Positions 22,788 to 28,665 of a DNA stretch of 28,665 nucleotides are shown here, one piece after another; the stretch's first letter is position 1, and every line of letters starts with the position of its first letter. Source of the DNA: RUG11690 sp045616665 (GTDB lineage: Bacteria; Bacteroidota; Bacteroidia; Bacteroidales; WCHB1-69); contig JAZLHE010000086.1 of NCBI GenBank assembly GCA_045616665.1, positions 1-28,665 on the forward strand, in the 5' to 3' direction. The notes beneath the pieces were generated by a model. It had not been told where the DNA came from. It saw only the letters and a list, made by a program, of their open reading frames with translations, and ran no database searches. The position numbers and the translations under genes were made by a program.

Positions 22788-23840
22788 ATGAGCAAAAACG
22801 AAATAGTAAAAACAACATATCCAAATGTTCCGGCAGAACTTAATAATCCGGAACTATTGCGATTGGCTGACACAATTGTTGGGATAGTAAAGAATGCTGT
22901 TGCAGAAATATCAACTCGTGTAAATATGACAATGACCATTTCCTATTGGAAAATAGGCCAGCATATCGTTGAGTTTGAACAACAAGGAAACGCAAGGGCA
23001 ACGTATGGAAGTTCGATTTTGGCCAATCTGGCCAAAATATTGCGCATCAAACTCGGGAAAGGTTATAGTCGCCCGAACTTAAACAATATGCGTAAATTCT
23101 ATTTGCTATACCCATCGTATGAAGAAGTCTGTACAAAACTGACATGGACGCATATTTGCGAACTGATTAAAATAGACGACCAACTTGAAAGATCCTTTTA
23201 TGAGAAAGAATGTATTGCCGGTCATTGGAATGTAAAACAGCTCCAAAGACAGATGTCCAGTGGACTCTTCTTGCGTATTGCACTTAGTAAGGATAAGAAA
23301 GGTGTTCTGCAACTGGCTTACGAAGGAATCAAGGAATCGGATATTCAAAAGCCCGAAGATGCAGTTAGAAATTCTTATTTGGTAGAGTTTCTGGGGTTGC
23401 CGTCAAAGAAACGCATCAAGGAAAAAGATCTGCAAAAGCTGCTATGTGAACACATGAAGACCTTCTTGCTGGAACTTGGCAGAGGTTTTATGTTTCAACA
23501 AGAGCAATATGGCATGACTATCAACAACCATCATTATCACGTGGATTTACTGTTTTATCATCGCATACTCCGCTGCCACGTTCTGATAGATTTGAAGCGT
23601 GGGCAAGTAACACATCGTGACATCGGTCAGATGAATCTCTATCTTGGTTACTTTGCGAAAGAGGAGATGCTTGAAGGTGAGAATCCGCCAATCGGTATTC
23701 TGCTTGGACGCTATAAGGATGATTTGATGGTTGAGTATGTGACCTACGGAATGGACACTAATCTTTTTGTTTCAAAGTATGAATTGCTACTCCCAAATAT
23801 CGAGGAATTGAGAGCTGTGGTCAGAAGAATAATAGAGTGA
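22788..23840 (+). CDS. YhcG/DUF1016 PD-(D/E)XK nuclease-like protein, full length
   Basis: The 350-residue protein has the complete family layout: N-terminal DUF1016 domain (ISYWKIGQHIVEFEQQGNARATYG, then YSRPNLNNMRKFYLLYP, to about residue 110), a linker with FYEKECIAGHWNVKQLQRQMSSGLF, and a PD-(D/E)XK domain (about residues 195-340). Predicted active-site residues are Asp253 in YHVDLLFYH and Asp268/Lys270 in VLIDLKRG, so the usual Glu is Asp. It is only distantly related to the shortened paralogue 1 kb upstream, so the two are not a recent tandem duplication. It lies between two methyltransferase fragments. Related proteins are linked to DNA processing and defence; no partner subunit is seen. 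Confidence 0.88.
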   Translation: MSKNEIVKTTYPNVPAELNNPELLRLADTIVGIVKNAVAEISTRVNMTMTISYWKIGQHIVEFEQQGNARATYGSSILANLAKILRIKLGKGYSRPNLNNMRKFYLLYPSYEEVCTKLTWTHICELIKIDDQLERSFYEKECIAGHWNVKQLQRQMSSGLFLRIALSKDKKGVLQLAYEGIKESDIQKPEDAVRNSYLVEFLGLPSKKRIKEKDLQKLLCEHMKTFLLELGRGFMFQQEQYGMTINNHHYHVDLLFYHRILRCHVLIDLKRGQVTHRDIGQMNLYLGYFAKEEMLEGENPPIGILLGRYKDDLMVEYVTYGMDTNLFVSKYELLLPNIEELRAVVRRIIE

Positions 23841-24121
23841 CGGTGCTATTCAATTCCAATAATTAGGGTGCCATTTAAAGAAACAGCCAACACAAAAGAA
23901 AAACTTGTTGAATTACGGAAAGAAGATTGAAATAGTTATGAAAAATAAAAAATATACATTCATAGATTTGTTCTTCGATTGTGGATTGTCAAAGAAAGAA
24001 TTTTTGAATCTATAAGAAGAAAATATGGCACCGGAAATGTATCAAATAATAGAAATAGTCGTGAGAATATTTTTCGATTTTATGAAAAAGTTTAATTCTG
24101 CGGCCACAATCAGTTAAAAAA
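23841..24121 (+). other. Junk-like spacer with gene remnants between nuclease and methyltransferase
   Basis: The spacer is 281 bases. From about 23850 a frame without a start codon reads RCYSIPIIRVPFKETANTKE and ends in LVELRKED and a stop, which looks like the C-terminal tail of some lost gene. Next comes a third methyltransferase start (23938-24015). A 30-codon frame follows at 24025-24117, which I do not recognise. No promoter box was seen. Confidence 0.5.
23938..24015 (+). pseudogene. Remnant of an m5C methyltransferase 5' end (copy C)
   Basis: The 25-codon frame reads MKNKKYTFIDLFFDCGLSKK before stopping. It starts like copies A and B (KKYTFIDLF), but motif I is ruined (FFDCG in place of FAGCG). 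The DNA tract AAATATACATTCAT is shared by all three copies. Confidence 0.7.
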
Positions 24122-25870
24122 ATGACCAAACAAAGTTCAAAAATACTTAGTATAGATTTTGAGGAGTTTAGAAATGTCTATCAGAATGGAATAACTCCGC
24201 AATCAAGTCCATTAGAAGACGAACTGTATCATGGATTGAATCCGAAAGCACGAGTACTTGTTGCTTATGTACCACAGGAAAATAGTACACCATTTGAACA
24301 GTTAAAGGCCTCAGAATACTATACACGACCAAAATTCCCGAATACTATCAATTTAAAAGATGTTGAGTATTTTGTTCCTTATTTCAAAGGCAAAGGCATA
24401 CGCGACATTTACAAGGTGCATCACATAAATACCTGTACGAAGAAAGATTTTGTTCCTGAAAGTGATGATGAGCGCATGCGTTTATTATTTCAGTTTAAGT
24501 TTGTTAAACATATATTTGATGACTACAGGCCTCACAATTTAAAAATTTGGTATTGCTTTACAGATACAAGCATCAAAGAACTCATTGACGGCAAGCCTGT
24601 CCTTCGTTTCATAGATCTTTTTGCAGGAATAGGCGGTATTCGTTTGGGATTAGAGCAGGCTGCACACGAACTGGGTTTTAATACGGAGTGTATGATGACT
24701 TCTGAAATCAAACCAGCAGCCATTAAAGTTTTGAGACAAAATCACCCACAAGAATCTATATGTGGAGATGTTACACAAATTGACACCAATGATATTCCTG
24801 ATTTTGATATATTATGTGCTGGATTCCCTTGTCAGGCATTTTCGTATGCAGGGAAAAGAATGGGATTTGAGGATACGAGAGGAACATTGTTCTTTGAAGT
24901 GGCTCGTATATTGCGAGACAAACGCCCTAAAGGTTTTATATTAGAAAACGTTGAAGGACTTGTGACGCACGATGGTGGCAAAACATTCAATGTAATATTG
25001 GACACTTTACAAACTTTGCACTATAAGGTTTCATATAAAGTACTGAACTCTAAGGATTTTGGCGTGCCCCAAGAAAGAAAACGGATATATATTGTCGGAA
25101 CGAATATAGGGAAGGTAAATATAGAGAAATTTACTTTGGTTCATAATCCTGTAGAAACTATTCTCGAGAAAGGTCTGCCTTTATCACATACTAAATTTGT
25201 GAATAATCTTCTGCGTTTTTATCCTGTTCAATCACTTTATGGTAAGAAAATAAAAGATAAAAGAGGTGGTGAGGATAATATCCATAGTTGGGACTTGGAG
25301 ATGAAAGGACATATTACCGCAGAGCAAAAAGATTTGTTGAATCATATTTTACATGAACGGAGAAAGCACAAGTGGGCTGAAATTTATGGTATTGAATGGA
25401 TGGATGGTATGCCATTAACCATTGATATGATAAGACAATTTTACGATACACCAAATTTAGAAAATATGCTTCACGACCTTGTTGACAAAGGTTATTTAGT
25501 ATATGAATGTCCTAAAAAGGTGGTCGTAAAAACATCTTCAACGGGAACTATTCGTTCACGAGAGAGAGATGAATCTTTGCCTAAAGGTTATAATATTGTA
25601 GCGGGAAAACTTAGTTTTGAAGTTTCCGAAATATTAGACCCTAACGGATGTGCACCTACATTGGTTGCTATGGACATGCATCGAATACATGTTGTTGATG
25701 GGGAAGGGTTAAGGCAATTAACATTAACGGAAGGTAAAAGACTTTTTGGGTATCCTGATAGTTATAAATTGGACGTTCCCATAAAAGAGGGATATGATTT
25801 GTTGGGAAATACGGTTGTTGTTCCCGTTATTAAAGCAGTTGCGACAAAATTATTAAATACAATACAATGA
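24122..25870 (+). CDS. DNA (cytosine-5-)-methyltransferase
   Basis: The 582-residue enzyme transfers a methyl group from S-adenosylmethionine to cytosine C5 and should protect the host from the restriction enzyme that follows. Residues 1-160 are an extra N-terminal domain I cannot assign. The catalytic domain begins with motif I FIDLFAGIGGIRLGLEQ (from residue 163). Motif IV GFPCQAFSYAG holds the nucleophile Cys237; motif VI ILENVEGL, motif VIII PQERKRIYIVG, a target-recognition region about 350-500 and motifs IX-X (LTLTEGKRLFGYPDSY, LLGNTVVVPVI) complete it. All key motifs are intact, unlike the three fragments upstream. Its stop overlaps the next gene by 4 bp (ATGA). The recognition sequence is not readable directly. 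Confidence 0.93.
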   Translation: MTKQSSKILSIDFEEFRNVYQNGITPQSSPLEDELYHGLNPKARVLVAYVPQENSTPFEQLKASEYYTRPKFPNTINLKDVEYFVPYFKGKGIRDIYKVHHINTCTKKDFVPESDDERMRLLFQFKFVKHIFDDYRPHNLKIWYCFTDTSIKELIDGKPVLRFIDLFAGIGGIRLGLEQAAHELGFNTECMMTSEIKPAAIKVLRQNHPQESICGDVTQIDTNDIPDFDILCAGFPCQAFSYAGKRMGFEDTRGTLFFEVARILRDKRPKGFILENVEGLVTHDGGKTFNVILDTLQTLHYKVSYKVLNSKDFGVPQERKRIYIVGTNIGKVNIEKFTLVHNPVETILEKGLPLSHTKFVNNLLRFYPVQSLYGKKIKDKRGGEDNIHSWDLEMKGHITAEQKDLLNHILHERRKHKWAEIYGIEWMDGMPLTIDMIRQFYDTPNLENMLHDLVDKGYLVYECPKKVVVKTSSTGTIRSRERDESLPKGYNIVAGKLSFEVSEILDPNGCAPTLVAMDMHRIHVVDGEGLRQLTLTEGKRLFGYPDSYKLDVPIKEGYDLLGNTVVVPVIKAVATKLLNTIQ

Positions 25871-26598
25871 AGAATGTGACAATTGAACAAGCTTACGATG
25901 AACTTGTTGGTGGATTCAAAATCAATAATGCTTCAGGTAATATTCAGTTTAACTTGAAGGATTTTCAGATTGTTGTAAAACAACCTAATGTTGTAGGAAA
26001 CATTATTGAAGAGTGGCTCTCAGATTATTGGTTAGAGCATAAGAAATATAATATTACCCATAATTTAGGACAAACCGCCCCTGACTTCTGGTTTGATCCT
26101 GATAATAAAGAGCATGAGTTATTGGAGATAAAATGTTTCGACTATATTAATCGTGGACCTGGATTTGATATTGCAAATTTCCAATCATACATTCGCGAGA
26201 TAGTTGATAAGCCATATCGCTTGCATAGTAAATATTTGGCAATCGGATATGGCATGGATGTTGAATCTGGTTTGGTGACTATCCACCAAGTATGGTTAAA
26301 GAATGTATGGGAAATGTGCTGCTCAAGTAGTAGCAGACCTATCAAAGTTCAGGAGAAGAAAAATGTGATTTACAATATCCGCCCGTCAGTTTGGTATGGA
26401 AATCGTTCTAACTTTCCGACATTTGAATCATTGGAAGATTTTCTTGCTGCAATAGAACAAACTATTTATGATTATAGCCAAACTCGACCGATAGCCGAAC
26501 ATTGGTTAGCGAACTTGAAAGAAAGTTACAGAAAAGTATATGGTGTTTCTCTTGATGTTCCACGATGGTATGATGTTAAGGGGAAATATGTCAAATAA
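25867..26598 (+). CDS. Type II restriction endonuclease, NgoBV-like
   Basis: The 243-residue protein has a PD-(D/E)XK core: Asp73 in APDFWFD, then Glu87 and Lys89 in HELLEIKCFDY. The region FDIANFQSYI, KPYRLHSKYLAIGYGMD, VWLKNVWEMC and VIYNIRPSVWY resembles NgoBV-family enzymes as I remember them; that family cuts GGNNCC, but this specificity is only an inference. The ATG overlaps the methyltransferase stop, so methyltransferase and nuclease are made from one transcript with the methyltransferase first. No controller (C) protein gene was seen. Codon use is AT-rich like the methyltransferase and unlike the chromosome genes left of 21000, pointing to transfer. Confidence 0.78.
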   Translation: MKNVTIEQAYDELVGGFKINNASGNIQFNLKDFQIVVKQPNVVGNIIEEWLSDYWLEHKKYNITHNLGQTAPDFWFDPDNKEHELLEIKCFDYINRGPGFDIANFQSYIREIVDKPYRLHSKYLAIGYGMDVESGLVTIHQVWLKNVWEMCCSSSSRPIKVQEKKNVIYNIRPSVWYGNRSNFPTFESLEDFLAAIEQTIYDYSQTRPIAEHWLANLKESYRKVYGVSLDVPRWYDVKGKYVK

Positions 26599-26614
26599 CA
26601 AATTATCATAGGAT

Positions 26615-26800
26615 ATGTACAATACCACAAACGCGCTGTTTACGCTTCCGGAAGGTAACGACAAGAAGGAGTTTTCTTTCAACGACCTCTTCAAGGGCAA
26701 CGCAACTCAATTATTGCAGGGCTTTATGAAGAAACTGGAAGTGCCGGAAGTGAATATTGAGGATGAAAAGGCTGCGGCGACTGAAGCAGGAGAAGAATAA
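26615..26800 (+). CDS. Small acidic protein of unknown function
   Basis: The 61-residue protein has a polar N-terminal half (FTLPEGNDKKEFSFNDLFKGNATQLLQ), a short amphipathic helix and a strongly acidic tail (VNIEDEKAAATEAGEE). I recognise no family. An AGGA lies shortly before the ATG. It is 16 bp after the restriction gene and 33 bp before the Bro-N gene on the same strand, with higher GC than the restriction gene, so it more likely belongs with the Bro-N gene. It could be a small partner or antagonist, but nothing in the sequence shows this. Confidence 0.55.
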   Translation: MYNTTNALFTLPEGNDKKEFSFNDLFKGNATQLLQGFMKKLEVPEVNIEDEKAAATEAGEE

Positions 26801-26833
26801 TAGTTCGTTAATCCATTTAAAGATGAAAAAACC

Positions 26834-27670
26834 ATGACGAAAAAACAGGAAATACAGCTTTTTGAAGAGAAGAAAGTCCGCACAGTTTGGGATTCTGAAA
26901 CCGAACAATGGTACTTTTGTGTGGTAGATGTTGTGGAAGCCCTCACGGATAGTGTGAACCCAAGCGATTACATTAAAAAGATGAAGAAACGTGACCCTTC
27001 CCTCGCAGAAGGGTGGGGACAAATTGTCACCCCCCTTTCTGTGCAGACCCAAGGAGGCAAACAAAGGGTCAATTGCGCTTCTCAACAGGGGCTTTTCCGC
27101 CTCATCCAGTCCATTCCATCGCCCAAGGCAGAACCATTCAAAATCTGGATGGCGCAGGTGGCCTCGCAACGTCTCGACCAAATGCAGGATCCGGAATTGA
27201 ATATAAATCAAGCTATTGCCGATTATAAACGATTAGGTTATAGCGACAAGTGGATAAACAACCGCATCAAAGGCATTGAGGTCAGGAAAGAACTGACTGA
27301 CGAATGGGAACGCGCCGGCGTACAATCAGGACAGCAGTTTGCTTCGCTTACCGACATTATCACTAAGGAATGGAGCGGTATGACCACTCGTCAATATAAA
27401 CAGCATAAAGGTCTGAAAAAAGAGAACCTCCGCGACAATATGAGCAATGTGGAACTGGCTTTGAATATGCTGGCGGAGGCTTCGACAACAGAAATATCCA
27501 AACAGAAAAATCCACAAGGTTTTCAAGAAAGTGCGAAAGTTGCCAAAGAAGGCGGAAACGTGGCAAAGGTTGCGCGTAAGCAATTAGAAAGAACAACGGG
27601 AAAATCAGTCATTTCAGCATCCAAGGCAAGCGATTATTTGGCATTACCTTCCGAAGACGAAATAGAATAA
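26834..27670 (+). CDS. Bro-N / DinD-like protein
   Basis: The 278-residue protein begins with a Bro-N-type domain (residues about 8-120; VRTVWDSETEQWYFCVVDVVEALTD, NPSDYIKKMKKRD, RVNCASQQGLFRLIQSIPSPKAEPFKIWMAQ), found in phage antirepressors and poxvirus/baculovirus BRO proteins that bind DNA. The C-terminal half (RLGYSDKWINNRIKGIEVRKELTDEW, FASLTDIITKEWSGMT, QHKGLKKENLRDNMSNVELALNMLAEA) resembles DinD, the damage-inducible protein of E. coli, including the ELALNMLAEA helix. It is widespread in Bacteroidota mobile regions. A regulatory or DNA-damage role is inferred. Confidence 0.8.
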   Translation: MTKKQEIQLFEEKKVRTVWDSETEQWYFCVVDVVEALTDSVNPSDYIKKMKKRDPSLAEGWGQIVTPLSVQTQGGKQRVNCASQQGLFRLIQSIPSPKAEPFKIWMAQVASQRLDQMQDPELNINQAIADYKRLGYSDKWINNRIKGIEVRKELTDEWERAGVQSGQQFASLTDIITKEWSGMTTRQYKQHKGLKKENLRDNMSNVELALNMLAEASTTEISKQKNPQGFQESAKVAKEGGNVAKVARKQLERTTGKSVISASKASDYLALPSEDEIE

Positions 27671-27714
27671 TAGTTACGATTCTCCTCTTAAAAAACAAAA
27701 CAGCTAAAAGCATT

Positions 27715-28416
27715 ATGGACAAAGAAAACATTGTAAATAAACAAACGGATGATTTTATGATGTTTCGAACGAAAAAAGTCGAGGATCTTGCGCTTATTGC
27801 CGCCTTGGAAGAGGATTTTGATGTGTACAAGCTGCCGCAATTAGGTGATGATCCACAGAAAGTGATAAACGAAGAGAAAAAGAAACGTAGAGAAAATTTC
27901 AAGTACGATTTCTATCAAAATCAATATGGGGAATTGAAGGCGGCCGAGTCGGAACCGCTATACAATGCGCCTTTTCATTTTGCCAATCATTTCAATGATG
28001 TTTTCCTCATCGGTTGCTACAAAAATGATGCTCATTTGCAGTGGATTACGGATAAGAAAAAGTATAATGTTCGTTTGGGGAACCGCCGCGGTGCCGTGAA
28101 AGAAGACGATAAACAAGTTATAACCGCAAGATTTTTAATTCTGTACGATTTTGAAAAACCATCAACATATTCTCTTTATCGTTTGGAAAACCGACAGTGG
28201 GTTTATAAAATAGAGGATATGAAGAAGTTGGATTATCCCACACCCAAAGGTGCAAAATATCTGCTTTATGGCTTGACAGGAGAGCCCATAAACTTAGATA
28301 TTGATATTCAGCAAGTTTTAGAAAGCAAAAAAGTTCAAAAAGGCACTCCGTTAGAAGGTGCCCCCATCTACCTCGCGGGAAAAGATTTGAAAGAATATTG
28401 TAGTACCACAAAATAA
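27715..28416 (+). CDS. Protein of unknown function in the Bro-N gene cluster
   Basis: I do not recognise this 233-residue protein. It is soluble and charged, with no signal peptide or membrane segment. A Lys/Glu-rich helical stretch (residues about 38-75, VINEEKKKRRENFKYDFYQ) precedes an alpha/beta-looking core (FNDVFLIGCYKNDAHLQWITD, ARFLILYDFEKPSTYSLYRL, AKYLLYGLTGEPINLDIDIQ). The long uninterrupted frame and ordered composition support a real gene. It follows the Bro-N gene by 44 bp on the same strand and precedes a disrupted zinc-ribbon gene by 5 bp. These may form one cargo unit of a mobile element. Confidence 0.65.
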   Translation: MDKENIVNKQTDDFMMFRTKKVEDLALIAALEEDFDVYKLPQLGDDPQKVINEEKKKRRENFKYDFYQNQYGELKAAESEPLYNAPFHFANHFNDVFLIGCYKNDAHLQWITDKKKYNVRLGNRRGAVKEDDKQVITARFLILYDFEKPSTYSLYRLENRQWVYKIEDMKKLDYPTPKGAKYLLYGLTGEPINLDIDIQQVLESKKVQKGTPLEGAPIYLAGKDLKEYCSTTK

Positions 28417-28421
28417 TTTTT

Positions 28422-28574
28422 ATGTCCCACACCTTAACCCTCACATGCCCGCATTGCGGACATATGTTTGAAAGAACCTACGGCGTGAATGTCGTGGGAC
28501 AGGCTACCCTCTACTGCAATAAATGGATACTATCCAAAAAAGTGTGTAAAACTCAAAGTTTTATATTTTTGTAA
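28422..28574 (+). pseudogene. Zinc-ribbon gene disrupted by an insertion sequence
   Basis: The 50-codon frame begins MSHTLTLTCPHCGHMFERTY and continues to ATLYCNK (residue 34). CPHCG plus a later C from a second CxxC half-site is a typical small zinc ribbon. Just where a second cysteine would be expected, the sequence becomes WILSKKVCKTQ, encoded by what looks like the terminal inverted repeat of an insertion sequence (from about 28525). The last 16 residues therefore come from the element, and the zinc ribbon is probably incomplete. It starts 5 bp after the preceding gene. Confidence 0.55.
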
Positions 28575-28665
28575 AGGGAAAATTAAAAACAAAAAACAAT
28601 GAATTTTACACAAGCGCAAAATTACGAAATTTTAGAAGACATCATCAAAAATGGTGCGGGAATTG
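28525..28665 (+). mobile_element. Left end of a probable IS256-family insertion sequence (partial)
   Basis: From about 28525 the sequence has a run with AAAAAAGTGTGTAAA (28536-28550), like the GTGTGTAAA-containing ends of IS256-family elements as I remember them. After a short AT-rich leader a frame opens at 28599. The inner end and the right terminal repeat lie outside the window, so the boundary at about 28525 is judged only from where the zinc-ribbon reading frame loses sense. Confidence 0.5.
28599..28665 (+). CDS. Probable transposase, N-terminus only (3' partial)
   Basis: Only 22 codons are present, MNFTQAQNYEILEDIIKNGA and onward, running off the edge. A helical, charged start followed by a Gly soon after position 18 fits the beginning of an IS256-type (mutator-like) transposase, but that is too little for a firm call. 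The support is mostly the terminal-repeat-like sequence just upstream. Confidence 0.45.
   Translation, partial: MNFTQAQNYEILEDIIKNGAGI

Noticed and set aside
24025..24117. Thirty-codon frame before the methyltransferase as a gene
   Set aside because: It is short, has no recognisable motif or good ribosome-binding site, and lies among gene remnants.

Overview
The window looks like an accessory-rich stretch of a Bacteroidales (Bacteroidota) chromosome. The evidence is several -7 boxes of the Bacteroidota type (TAnnTTTG) placed just ahead of genes, mostly weak ribosome-binding sites, moderate-to-low GC, orphan RHS genes, and gene families typical of anaerobic gut or rumen Bacteroidales. The species cannot be named from the sequence.

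Layout. (1) Bases 1-4467 hold two consecutive RHS toxin cassettes. The first enters the window already in progress and ends in a HET-C / zinc-phospholipase-like tip followed by a lipoprotein. The second is a short RHS core ending in a metzincin-like tip whose 3' end overlaps an exported protein. Both downstream genes are probable immunity genes. Bases 4468-4962 hold a relic RHS-type leader and GC-rich inverted repeats but no gene. (2) Bases 4963-10530 are ordinary metabolism: a pair of short chromate-type transporters (minus), 1-pyrroline-5-carboxylate dehydrogenase overlapping a family 2 glycosyltransferase (plus), and a GH20 beta-N-acetylhexosaminidase (minus).

(3) Bases 10633-19483 are the core of the window. 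A four-gene plus-strand operon (HndB-like, HydB, HydA, HydC) encodes an NAD(P)-linked, probably electron-bifurcating, [FeFe]-hydrogenase with a complete H-cluster. Divergent from it, across a 443-bp intergenic region, runs a compact six-gene minus-strand operon: DRTGG protein, RsbW-like ATPase, HydA-like protein with an altered H-cluster pocket, second DRTGG protein, PHP-domain protein, and second GHKL ATPase. I read this as a hydrogen- or redox-sensing signalling module that controls, or is controlled with, the catalytic enzyme.

(4) A MATE exporter (19641-21011) overlaps a vsr mismatch endonuclease, which opens a defence island reaching the end of the window. The island holds two YhcG/DUF1016 PD-(D/E)XK nucleases, three broken copies of one cytosine-methyltransferase 5' end, an intact m5C methyltransferase overlapping a restriction enzyme (NgoBV-like by recall), a small acidic protein, a Bro-N/DinD-like protein, an unrecognised protein, and a zinc-ribbon gene that appears to be cut by a probable IS256-type insertion sequence running off the right edge.

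No tRNA, rRNA, CRISPR array or replication origin was recognised. All family calls were made by eye from motifs, without database searches.
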